Of a DNA stretch of 64,000 bases, positions 20,150 through 28,091 are shown piece after piece (position 1 is the stretch's first letter; each line of letters begins with the position of its first letter). The stretch comes from Streptomyces xanthophaeus. GTDB taxonomy: Bacteria; Actinomycetota; Actinomycetes; Streptomycetales; Streptomycetaceae. Location of the stretch: NCBI RefSeq assembly GCF_000725805.1, contig NZ_KL647132.1, positions 310,001-374,000 on the forward strand, read 5' to 3'. The position numbers were made by a program, and so were the translations under genes. The notes below the pieces were generated by a model that saw nothing but the letters and a program-made list of their open reading frames with translations, did no database searches and was not told where the DNA came from.

Positions 20150-21105
20150 AGGTGCGCCTCCCGGATGCGTTCGACCCCGCGGAACCTGGCCGGGGCGGCC
20201 CGCCGGTTCTCGGCGATCTCCTCCTCGGTGGGCAGTTCCGCGCCGCGCGTCAGCAGCTTCAGCTTGGGCTGGTACTTCTCCGGCACCACCGGCAGTCCGG
20301 GCGGCGCCGTGGAGGCCGCGCCCGCCGCGAAGACCTGCTTGACCAGGCGGTCCTCCAGCGAGTGGTACGAGAGGACGGCGATCCGGCCGCCGACCGCGAT
20401 CCGGTCCACCGCCGCCGGGATGGCCCGCTCCAGGCCCGACAGCTCGCCGTTGACCTCGATCCGCAGGGCCTGGAAGGTCCGCTTGGCCGGGTTGCCGCCG
20501 GTCCGCTTGGCGGCCTGCGGCAGGGAGTCGCGGATCAGCTCCACCAGCCGGGCGCTGTTGGTGAAGGGCTCCTTCTCCCGCTCCCGGACCACCGCGGACA
20601 CGATCCGCTTGGCCTGCTTCTCCTCGCCGTACTGGCGCAGGATCCGTACGAGCTCGCCCGGCGCGTAGGTGTTGAGCACCTCGGCGGCGCTGATGCCCGT
20701 CGTCTGGTCCATCCGCATGTCCAGCGGTGCGTCCTGCGCGTAGGCGAAGCCGCGGTCGGCCTCGTCCAGCTGCATGGAGGAGACGCCGAGGTCGAAGAGG
20801 ATGCCCTGGACTGCGGGGATGCGCAGCCCGTCGAGCACCTCGGCGAGGTCGGCGTAGATCGCGTGGACCAGCGTGGCCCGGTCCCCGAAGGGCGCGAGCC
20901 GCTCGCCGGAGAGCCGCAGGGCCTCCTTGTCGCGGTCGAGGCCGATCAGGTGCGCCTCGGGGAATCGGGTCAGCAGGGCCTCGCTGTGGCCGCCGAGGCC
21001 GAGGGTGCAGTCGACGACGACGGCCCCCGGCCTCTCCAGCGCCGGGGCCAACAGGTCCAGGCACCGCTGGAGCATCACCGGGACGTGTCGGGACTCGCTA
21101 GTCAA
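20146..21105 (-). CDS. rsmH: 16S rRNA (cytosine-1402-N4) methyltransferase RsmH
   Basis: An SAM-dependent methyltransferase modifying C1402 in the ribosomal P site. The 319 residues include [73 protein letters not shown] and [11 protein letters not shown]. The start is TTG, with GAGAGG upstream at a good distance; no better ATG or GTG is in frame. It is the first gene of the dcw operon. Confidence 0.96.
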   Translation of the reverse strand: MTSESRHVPVMLQRCLDLLAPALERPGAVVVDCTLGLGGHSEALLTRFPEAHLIGLDRDKEALRLSGERLAPFGDRATLVHAIYADLAEVLDGLRIPAVQGILFDLGVSSMQLDEADRGFAYAQDAPLDMRMDQTTGISAAEVLNTYAPGELVRILRQYGEEKQAKRIVSAVVREREKEPFTNSARLVELIRDSLPQAAKRTGGNPAKRTFQALRIEVNGELSGLERAIPAAVDRIAVGGRIAVLSYHSLEDRLVKQVFAAGAASTAPPGLPVVPEKYQPKLKLLTRGAELPTEEEIAENRRAAPARFRGVERIREAHL

Positions 21106-21541
21106 AGCGCCCTCTCAGATAACGGCGCGGCAGGCGTACGCACCACCGGCTCCCCGCCCCTGCCCCGGCTGGCGCCTGGGGGTACCCCGGAAGGGGGACC
21201 GGGTCCGCCGGCACCCGGAAGGTGGCGCCGGCGGCCGGTGAGCGGAAGATGGCCGGGCCGTACGTACGCGCCGCGCACGCGGAGTGTTCATCGGGGGCCG
21301 GGCGGCCGGTCAGGGCCGGGCTCCGGCCGGTTCGCGTCACTTTAGTGCAACGGTCGCCGCGGTCAACGAACCGCCCCGCGCGCCGCCGACGGCTCTCGCC
21401 GCGAACCGGCACATGCCGCGAATCACCCGGACGGCCGCCCCCGCCCCACCCTTGTGGGTTAGCTCACAACAAGCCTCGTTGACCTTCTTTGTCCATCCTC
21501 ACGCGAGGCCTTCACCAGCTGTGACCACTACCGTCTTACCC
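21106..21541. other. Intergenic region between rsmH and carbonic anhydrase
   Basis: A 436-bp divergent spacer. It holds the rsmH promoter candidate at 21339-21366 and otherwise GC-rich sequence without a convincing gene. MraZ, which usually precedes rsmH in other bacteria, is not encoded here. No clear ribosome site precedes the plus-strand ATG at 21542. Confidence 0.8.
21339..21366 (-). promoter_or_regulatory. Candidate vegetative promoter of the dcw operon
   Basis: On the minus strand TTGACC (21361-21366) and TAAAGT (21339-21344) are separated by 16 bp, a good match to the HrdB-type consensus. The predicted transcript would have a 5' leader of about 225 nt before the rsmH TTG start. Confidence 0.6.
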
Positions 21542-22093
21542 ATGACGACTTCCGCATCCCTGCCTGCCGCGTCCCACCCCGAGGCACCCGGAGCCGGCTC
21601 CGTCACCGACCGTCTGGTCGAGGCGAACCGTGCCTACGCTTCCCAGTTCACCGACCCGGGCATGGACGCCCGCCCGGTCCTGCACGTGGCGGTCGTGGCC
21701 TGCATGGACGCCCGCCTCGACCTGCACGCCGCCCTCGGGCTCCAGCTGGGCGACTGCCACACGATCCGCAACGCGGGCGGCGTGGTCACCGACGACACCA
21801 TCCGCTCCCTCACGATCAGCCAGCGTGCCCTCGGCACCCGCGCGGTCATACTCATCCACCACACCGGCTGCGGTCTCGAAACCCTGACCGAGGACTTCCG
21901 GCACGAGCTGGAGGACGAGGTCGGCCAGCGCCCCGCCTGGGCCGTGGAGGCCTTCCGGGACGTGGACCAGGACGTCCGCCAGTCCATGCAGCGGGTCCGT
22001 ACGAACCCCTTCCTGCCCCACAAGGACGATGTGCGAGGCTTCGTCTTCGACGTGCACACCGGACTCCTGCGGGAGATCGATCCCAGCTCCTGA
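21542..22093 (+). CDS. Beta-class carbonic anhydrase
   Basis: Interconverts CO2 and bicarbonate. The 183 residues carry the zinc ligands and dyad of the beta class: VVACMDARLD (C-x-D-x-R) and LIHHTGCGLETL (His and Cys), with the IRNAGGVVTDD loop between. It is at the short end of the family. The ATG at 21542 has no Shine-Dalgarno sequence just upstream, so translation could be leaderless. It stands alone, divergent from the dcw operon. Confidence 0.93.
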   Translation: MTTSASLPAASHPEAPGAGSVTDRLVEANRAYASQFTDPGMDARPVLHVAVVACMDARLDLHAALGLQLGDCHTIRNAGGVVTDDTIRSLTISQRALGTRAVILIHHTGCGLETLTEDFRHELEDEVGQRPAWAVEAFRDVDQDVRQSMQRVRTNPFLPHKDDVRGFVFDVHTGLLREIDPSS

Positions 22094-22130
22094 GTGACAC
22101 AAGCCCGTAAAGCCGTCAACAATGCGGGGT

Positions 22131-22163
22131 GACGCCCCCCGGGGAACCCCTCGGGAGCGGCGT
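22131..22163 (+). terminator. Possible terminator after carbonic anhydrase
   Basis: GACGCC and GGCGTC flank a C/G-rich core that can pair internally, about 38 bp after the carbonic anhydrase stop and upstream of the moxR start. The pairing is imperfect. Confidence 0.4.
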
Positions 22164-22229
22164 CCGTGTTGGGGTGGGCCGGTCATGCGCCAAGGGCGTC
22201 GGCCCTGAGCTAGGGCCGAGGAGAACCAG

Positions 22230-23240
22230 GTGACCACGTACGACGACCGAGCGAGCCTCGCGGATCTGACCAGCACGGCTGAGCGGGTGCGCCACTCGGT
22301 CGAGAGCGTGATCGAGGGCAAGCCCGAGGTCGTGCGCCTCGCGCTGACCGTGCTGCTCGCCGAGGGACACCTGCTAATCGAGGACGTCCCCGGGGTCGGC
22401 AAGACCATGCTCGCCAAGACCCTCGCCAAGTCGATCGACTGCTCGGTGCAGCGCATCCAGTTCACTCCGGACCTGCTGCCCTCCGACATCACCGGCGTCA
22501 GCATCTACGACCAGCAGCGCCGCGAGTTCGAGTTCAAGCCGGGCGCGATCTTCGCGCAGATCGTCATCGGCGACGAGATCAACCGCGCCTCCCCCAAGAC
22601 CCAGTCGGCGCTGCTGGAGTCGATGGAGGAGCGCCAGGTCACCATCGACGGCACCACCTACACGCTGCCCAGCCCCTTCATGGTCGTCGCCACCCAGAAC
22701 CCGGTGGAGATGGAGGGCACGTACCCGCTGCCCGAGGCGCAGCGGGACCGCTTCATGGCCCGCGTCTCCGTCGGCTACCCCAGCCCCGAGGCCGAGCTCC
22801 AGATGCTCGACGTGCACGGCGGGCTCTCCCCGCTCGACGACCTGACGGCCGTCGCGCACGCCCACGACATCGTCAAGCTCATCGAGGCCGTGCGCGAGGT
22901 GTACGTCGCCGAACCGGTCCGCCGCTACGTCGTCGACCTGGTCTCCGCCACCCGCAGCCACCCCGACCTGCGCCTGGGTGCCTCGCCCCGCGCCACCCTG
23001 CACCTGCTGCGCGCCGTGAAGGCCTCCGCCGCGCTTTCGGGCCGCGAGTACGTGCTGCCCGACGACGTCCAGGCGCTGGCCGGGCCCGTCCTCGCGCACC
23101 GGCTGCTGCCCACCGCGCAGGCCCAGCTGAACCGGCGCACCGCCGAGCAGGTCGTCCACGACATCCTCCAGCGCACCCCCGTCCCCGCGGCGCACGTCCG
23201 CGGCGAGATGCCGCCCGGCGCGGGCATCCGGGGCTTCTGA
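22230..23240 (+). CDS. MoxR-family AAA+ ATPase
   Basis: A chaperone-like AAA+ ATPase of 336 residues. Walker A is EDVPGVGKTMLAKTLAKS, Walker B is IVIGDEINRASPKTQSALLESMEE, sensor 1 lies in VVATQNPVEMEGTYPLPEAQRDRF, and a C-terminal lid follows. The GTG start has an AGGAG ribosome site. It overlaps the next gene by one base (TGATG). MoxR-DUF58-transglutaminase operons are widespread; the precise client is unknown, possibly a membrane or secreted metalloprotein. Confidence 0.95.
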   Translation: MTTYDDRASLADLTSTAERVRHSVESVIEGKPEVVRLALTVLLAEGHLLIEDVPGVGKTMLAKTLAKSIDCSVQRIQFTPDLLPSDITGVSIYDQQRREFEFKPGAIFAQIVIGDEINRASPKTQSALLESMEERQVTIDGTTYTLPSPFMVVATQNPVEMEGTYPLPEAQRDRFMARVSVGYPSPEAELQMLDVHGGLSPLDDLTAVAHAHDIVKLIEAVREVYVAEPVRRYVVDLVSATRSHPDLRLGASPRATLHLLRAVKASAALSGREYVLPDDVQALAGPVLAHRLLPTAQAQLNRRTAEQVVHDILQRTPVPAAHVRGEMPPGAGIRGF

Positions 23241-24640
23241 TGAGCGCCGGTGCCCCGGGCGGCGCCGGCGGCCGGACCGACCGCGGCCAGGAGCCGGGCG
23301 GGCTGCGCGCCTCGCTGTCCGGACTGACCACCCGCGGCCGGTCCTTCCTGGCCGCCGGGATAGCCGCCGCCGCGTGCGCGTACGTCCTGGGGCAGGGCGA
23401 ACTGCTCCGGGTCGGGCTGCTGCTCGCCGTGCTCCCGCTGATCTGCGTCTACGCCCTGCACCGCACCCGCTACCGGGTCTCCGGCAGCCGCCGGCTCACC
23501 CCGGCGCGGGTGCCCGCGGGCTCCGAGGCCCGGGTGCAGCTGCGGATGGACAACGTCTCCCGGCTGCCCACCGGCCTGCTGATGCTCCAGGACCGGGTGC
23601 CCTACGTGCTCGGGCCGCGGCCCCGCTTCGTCCTGGACCGGGTCGAGCCCGGCGGCCGCCGCGAGGTGTCCTACCGGGTCCGCTCCGACCTGCGCGGCCG
23701 CTACCCGCTGGGCCCGCTCCAGCTCCGGCTGACCGACCCCTTCGGGCTGGTCGAGCTGACCCGCTCGTTCAGCGCCTTCGACACCCTGACCGTCATCCCG
23801 CGCACCGAGCCGCTGCCGCCGGTCCGCCTGGCGGGCGAGTCCTCCGGCTACGGCGACGGCAGCCGCCGCTCGCTGGCCCTGGCCGGCGACGACGACGTGA
23901 TCCCGCGCGGCTACCGCCGCGGCGACGACCTGCGCCGGGTCCACTGGCGCTCCACCGCCCGCTACGGCGAGCTGATGGTGCGCCGCGAGGAGCAGCCGCA
24001 GCGCAGCCGGGCGACCGTGCTGCTGGACACCCGCCGCCTCGCCTACGAGGGAGCGGGCCCCGACTGCGCCTTCGAGTGGGCCGTCTCGGGCGCCGCCTCC
24101 ACCCTGGTGCACCTCCTCGAACAGGGCTTCGCGGTGCGGCTGCTCACCGACACCGGAGACTCGGTGCCGGGCGGCGCGGGCGGTTCCGACGGCTACAGCT
24201 CGTCCGGCGGGCAGGATTCCGCTGCCGCGGCCGGGCTGATGCTGGACACCCTCGCGGTCGTCGGCCACTCCGACGGCGCCGGTCTCTCGCGGGCCTACGA
24301 CGCGGTGCGCGGCAGCGGTGGCGGTGGCGGCTTCGGCGGAGCGGGCGGTGACGGGCTCCTCATCGCCTTCTTCGGCGACCTGGACGACGTACAGACCGAG
24401 CTGGCGGCCAAGCTGCGCCAGCGGGCATCGGGTGCGGTGGCCTTCGTGACGGATTCCGCGGCCTGGACCGGGGAGTCCGCGCGGGCGGGCGCCCTGCCGC
24501 CGCTGGAGGAGCGGCTGCACCGGCTGCGCGACGCGGGCTGGACGGCGCTGGCCGCCCCGCCCGGGGTCGCCTTCGGCGAATTGTGGAGACAGGCCGGGAC
24601 CGCTCCGCTCGGCACGGGTGCTTCCGGAGGACGGCGATGA
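23240..24640 (+). CDS. DUF58 domain protein
   Basis: A 466-residue protein with two N-terminal membrane segments (about 35-75), a beta-rich middle region and the C-terminal DUF58 signature YRRGDDLRRVHWRSTARYGELMVRREE, a degenerate von Willebrand-A-like domain. A Gly/Ser-rich stretch (SGGGGGFGGAGGDG) lies near residue 355. It is coupled at both ends to moxR and the transglutaminase gene. Its function is inferred only from the conserved operon. Confidence 0.9.
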   Translation: MSAGAPGGAGGRTDRGQEPGGLRASLSGLTTRGRSFLAAGIAAAACAYVLGQGELLRVGLLLAVLPLICVYALHRTRYRVSGSRRLTPARVPAGSEARVQLRMDNVSRLPTGLLMLQDRVPYVLGPRPRFVLDRVEPGGRREVSYRVRSDLRGRYPLGPLQLRLTDPFGLVELTRSFSAFDTLTVIPRTEPLPPVRLAGESSGYGDGSRRSLALAGDDDVIPRGYRRGDDLRRVHWRSTARYGELMVRREEQPQRSRATVLLDTRRLAYEGAGPDCAFEWAVSGAASTLVHLLEQGFAVRLLTDTGDSVPGGAGGSDGYSSSGGQDSAAAAGLMLDTLAVVGHSDGAGLSRAYDAVRGSGGGGGFGGAGGDGLLIAFFGDLDDVQTELAAKLRQRASGAVAFVTDSAAWTGESARAGALPPLEERLHRLRDAGWTALAAPPGVAFGELWRQAGTAPLGTGASGGRR

Positions 24641-27054
24641 GCGGGCGCGCGAGACTGACCCTGTTCGCGATGCTGGCGACGCTGCTGACCTCGTGGTCGC
24701 TGGTCCCGCTGGTGGAGTCCCAGGGCTGGCTGCTCCAGGCCGCGGCGCTGCTCGGCGTGCAGAGCGCGGTGGGGGCCGGGGCCCGGCGGATTCCGCTGGC
24801 GCGGTCCCTGACGGTGGCGGCCCAGCTGCTGGTGTCGCTGCTGCTGCTCGCGCTGCTCTTCGCCGGGAAGGCCTCTTCCACGGGGAGCGGCCCGCTGGCG
24901 TATCTGGTGACGGACTTCGGCGCGCTGTTCCAGCAGGGCGCCCAGGACGTGGGCGAGTACGCGATCCCGGCGCCGCTGACGGACGGCATCCGGCTGATGC
25001 TGGTGTCCGGTGTGCTGCTGATCGGGCTGCTGGTGGACCTGCTGGCGGTGACCGCACGGACGGCCGCCGCGGCCGGGCTGCCGCTGCTCGCGCTGTACTC
25101 GGTGGCCGCCGGTCTGTCGGGCGGCGGGGAGGCCTCCTGGGTCTCCTTCCTGCTGGCGGGCTGCGGATACCTGATGATGCTGCTGGCCGAGGGCCGGGAC
25201 CGGCTGGCGCAGTGGGGCCGGGTCTTCGGCGGGGGCGGGCGCGAGCGCGGCCCGGTCGCCTCGGGCCTCGGCGCCACGGGCGGGCACGCCACCGCGCCGG
25301 TGCGGACCGGGCGGCGGATCGGCGTCGTGGCGCTGGGCCTGGCGCTGGCGGTCCCGGCGGCGCTGCCCTCGCTCGGCGGGGGCGTGCTCGGCGCGCAGGG
25401 CGACGGCGAGGGCGGCGGCAGCGGGGTCGGCGGGACCATCTCCGCGGTCAACCCGCTGGTCTCCCTGCAGAGCAACCTGAACGCGCAGGACAACCGGGTG
25501 GTGCTGAAGTACGTCACGGACAGCCCCCAGCAGAGCGAGCAGTACCTGCGGATCCTGGCGCTGGACGAGTTCAACGGGGTCAAGTGGGAGGCCTCCGGCC
25601 GGGCCCTGGCCGACGTGCCGGAGCGGCTGCCGACCCCGCCGGGCCTCGGCGACCAGGTCCGCGGGACCGCGGTCGAGGTGTCGACCAACGTGTCGGCGGC
25701 GGACGGCTACACGCAGCGCTACCTGCCCATGCCGTACCCGGCCACGGCCGTGGACATCGGCGGGAAGTGGCGGTTCGAGCCGGCCGGCCGGACCCTGGTC
25801 GGGGACCAGCTGGGCAAGGACCGGTTCCAGAACGTCCAGGGCTCGCAGTACCGGGTCCGGAGCCTGCTGCTCAAGCCGACGGCGGCGCAGCTCCAGAAGG
25901 CCCCGGCTCCGCCGGCCGCGGTGCGCGAGGAGTACACGAAGCTCCCTGACAACCTGCCGCCGGTGGTCTCCGAGACGGCCCGCAAGGTGACGCAGGGCGC
26001 CAAGGACGACTACACGCGGGCCGTGAAGCTCCAGGACTTCTTCGCCGTGACGGGCGGATTCCGCTACGACACGAAGACGGAGTCGGGCACGGGTCCGGAG
26101 GCGGTCGCCCGGTTCCTGGAGGACAAGGAGGGCTTCTGCATCCACTTCGCGTTCTCGATGGCGGCGATGTCCCGCTCGCTCGGCATCCCCGCCCGGGTCG
26201 CGGTGGGCTTCACCCCCGGGGCGAAGCAGTCGGACGGCACGGTGAACGTGTCGATGCGCGACGCGCACGCCTGGCCCGAGCTGTACTTCGAGGGCGTGGG
26301 CTGGACCCGCTTCGAGCCGACGCCCCGGGCGGGCATCTCGGTGCCCGACTACACGCGGCCGCAGAGCCCGGCGGCCCAGCCGTCGACGCCCGCCCCGCTG
26401 CCCTCGCAGAACTCGGCGCAGCCTTCGGCGGCGCCCTCGCAGGCGGACGACTGCCCGCCGGACCAGAAGAAGCTCGGCGAGTGCGGTGGCACCACCCCGG
26501 CCGCGGGCGCCTCGTCCGGCGGCGGCGGGCCTTCGCCGACGGCCGTCCTCGGCTGGACGGCGGCCGTCCTGGCCCTGCTCGGGGTCCCGCTGCTGCCCCT
26601 GCTGTGGCGGACCCGGGTGCGGACCCGGCGGCTGGCGGCCCGGGAGGTGACGCGGGCCTGGCAGGAGCTGGGTGACGCGGCCTGGGACGTGGGCGTGCTC
26701 CCGGACGAGGCCCTGTCCCCGCGCCGGGCGGCGGGCCGCATCGTGGAACTGGGCCGCCTCGACGGGGAGGCCGCCGCGGCCGTCCACCGGATCACGGCCG
26801 CGCTGGAGCGGGCCCTGTACGCCCCGGAGGGCACGGAGGTCTCCTACCCGGAGCTGGCCCAGGACGTGCTGACGGCCCGGGCGGGTCTGCTGGCCGGGGT
26901 GAGCCGGGGTACGCGGCTGCGCGCCCTGCTGCTGCCGCGGTCGGCGGTGCGCGTGTCCTGGGAGGTGTCGGCCCGCTGGTCGGCTGCCGCCGCGAAGGCC
27001 TCAACCCGGCTGGCCGCCGTACGCGGGCGGCTTCCGCTGCGGGGCCGCGGCTGA
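24637..27054 (+). CDS. Membrane transglutaminase-like protein (DUF3488/TgpA type)
   Basis: An 805-residue membrane protein. It has six or so N-terminal membrane helices (about 5-240, DUF3488), an extracellular transglutaminase-like domain and one C-terminal membrane helix (about 640-660) before a cytoplasmic DUF4129-like tail. The catalytic triad is visible as Cys in EGFCIHFAFSMAAM, His in RDAHAWPELYF and Asp/Glu in the segment after it. The ATG overlaps the DUF58 stop and has GGAGG upstream. A Pro/Ser linker precedes the last helix. The substrate is unknown; TgpA-like proteins act on the cell envelope. Confidence 0.9.
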   Translation: MSGRARLTLFAMLATLLTSWSLVPLVESQGWLLQAAALLGVQSAVGAGARRIPLARSLTVAAQLLVSLLLLALLFAGKASSTGSGPLAYLVTDFGALFQQGAQDVGEYAIPAPLTDGIRLMLVSGVLLIGLLVDLLAVTARTAAAAGLPLLALYSVAAGLSGGGEASWVSFLLAGCGYLMMLLAEGRDRLAQWGRVFGGGGRERGPVASGLGATGGHATAPVRTGRRIGVVALGLALAVPAALPSLGGGVLGAQGDGEGGGSGVGGTISAVNPLVSLQSNLNAQDNRVVLKYVTDSPQQSEQYLRILALDEFNGVKWEASGRALADVPERLPTPPGLGDQVRGTAVEVSTNVSAADGYTQRYLPMPYPATAVDIGGKWRFEPAGRTLVGDQLGKDRFQNVQGSQYRVRSLLLKPTAAQLQKAPAPPAAVREEYTKLPDNLPPVVSETARKVTQGAKDDYTRAVKLQDFFAVTGGFRYDTKTESGTGPEAVARFLEDKEGFCIHFAFSMAAMSRSLGIPARVAVGFTPGAKQSDGTVNVSMRDAHAWPELYFEGVGWTRFEPTPRAGISVPDYTRPQSPAAQPSTPAPLPSQNSAQPSAAPSQADDCPPDQKKLGECGGTTPAAGASSGGGGPSPTAVLGWTAAVLALLGVPLLPLLWRTRVRTRRLAAREVTRAWQELGDAAWDVGVLPDEALSPRRAAGRIVELGRLDGEAAAAVHRITAALERALYAPEGTEVSYPELAQDVLTARAGLLAGVSRGTRLRALLLPRSAVRVSWEVSARWSAAAAKASTRLAAVRGRLPLRGRG

Positions 27055-27081
27055 CGGGACGGGCCCTGCGGCCCGTGGACG

Positions 27082-27128
27082 CGCCGACGCGGCGAGGCTC
27101 GATCCCCCCGAGCCCCGCCGCGTCGGCG
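27082..27128 (+). terminator. Terminator of the moxR-DUF58-transglutaminase operon
   Basis: A 20-bp inverted repeat with one mismatch surrounds a 7-nt C-rich loop. It lies 27 bp beyond the transglutaminase stop codon. Confidence 0.75.
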
Positions 27129-27296
27129 TACTCCGTCACCGGGCCCCCGAGGGGCCCCCTCCCGGTACCGGACGGAGGTTCCCGGTCCGCTCCGCAGCCC
27201 CGTGCCGGCGGTGCGGACCGGGCCTCCTGTCCGTTGCCCCCAGTCTGTCGTCCGCGCAGGTGGGGGCCCATCCGCGCGCGTACTCATCTATGGGTC

Positions 27297-27312
27297 TAGG
27301 TACGGGTACTCA
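27297..27312. promoter_or_regulatory. MacR-like binding motif
   Basis: TAGGTACGGGTACTCA matches 12 of the 14 fixed positions of the palindrome TGAGTAC-NN-GTACTCA, recalled as the target of the Streptomyces response regulator MacR. A second GTACTCA half-site is at 27280-27286. A MacRS-like pair is encoded at 55920-57841. No gene start was recognised beside the motif. Confidence 0.35.
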
Positions 27313-27399
27313 GTCGCGCGTCCGGCCCCACCAGTTCTACGGGCTGCCACCCCCGCGCGGCACCGCCGACCGGGGGGGGTGGGGCCCACCGGTTCAGGC

Positions 27400-27422
27400 G
27401 GGTCAGCGGTTTCCGCTGACCC
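27400..27422 (-). terminator. Hairpin overlapping the tetR stop codon
   Basis: A perfect 10-bp stem (GGGTCAGCGG and complement) with a TTT loop spans the end of the tetR reading frame and probably ends the ATPase-YhgE-TetR transcript. Confidence 0.55.
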
Positions 27423-28050
27423 GGCCGCGCAGCAGCAGGGACAGGGCCGAGTGCACGTCGTCCAGGGAGCGTTCGCTCTGGAAGGACTGCCAGTCCAGGG
27501 CGGCCACCAGCACCATCCCGACCATGGCGGCCGCGGTGAGCTGCACGTCGATCTCGGCGCTCAGCTCGCCGCGCTCGACCCCTTCGCGCAGCACCGTCTC
27601 CACGACGGCCACCGCTTCCTGCCGGACCACCATCAGCGTGGACTGCCAGGCCCGGTTGGTCCGCCACAGCTCCGCGACGTAGAGCTGGGTGAAGGCCGGG
27701 TAGCGGTCGATGAAGACGAGACCGGCCCGGATCATCGCGTCGAGGGCCTCGACGCGGCTGCCGCCCCGGGCCTCGGTCTCCTCCGCCGCGGTGCGCAGCG
27801 AGACCGTCAGCAGGCCGACGCCGTGCCGCAGCAGCTCCTCGAAGAGGTCGTTCTTGCTCGCGAAGTTGTAGTAGACGGTGCCCTTGGCGACGCCCGCCCG
27901 TTCGGCGATCTCCTCGACCGTGGTCGCGGAGAACCCCTGCTCGGCGATGAGCGTCACGGCCGCTTCGTAGAGCTTCTGCCGGGTGGCCCGGCGCCGGGCG
28001 CCGCCGGTTCCCGTGCCGGTGCTGCTGCTTTCCATGGCGCTGATTCTCAC
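27403..28050 (-). CDS. TetR-family transcriptional regulator
   Basis: A 215-residue repressor-type protein. The N-terminal helix-turn-helix is RQKLYEAAVTLIAEQGFSATTVEEIAERAGVAKGTVYYNFASKNDLFEELL (about residues 25-75), followed by an all-helical ligand-binding domain with a C-terminal tetracyclin-repressor-like segment. The start is GTG at 28050; an ATG at 28035 (MESSS) is also possible. It is the last gene of the operon with the ATPase and YhgE genes, 41 bp downstream of yhgE. By inference it binds the palindrome at 31076-31103 and autoregulates the operon. Confidence 0.93.
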   Translation of the reverse strand: MRISAMESSSTGTGTGGARRRATRQKLYEAAVTLIAEQGFSATTVEEIAERAGVAKGTVYYNFASKNDLFEELLRHGVGLLTVSLRTAAEETEARGGSRVEALDAMIRAGLVFIDRYPAFTQLYVAELWRTNRAWQSTLMVVRQEAVAVVETVLREGVERGELSAEIDVQLTAAAMVGMVLVAALDWQSFQSERSLDDVHSALSLLLRGRVSGNR

Positions 28051-28091
28051 AGGTCAACACATCTCTCACGGCTCGGGACGGCGGCTCGGGC

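Larger units (their letters stand above)
27055..27402. other. Intergenic region between convergent transcripts
   Basis: A 348-bp spacer between the transglutaminase operon and the tetR gene. It contains two strong terminator hairpins near its edges and a GTACTCA-containing motif at 27297-27312. No open frame in it looks like a real gene. Confidence 0.7.
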
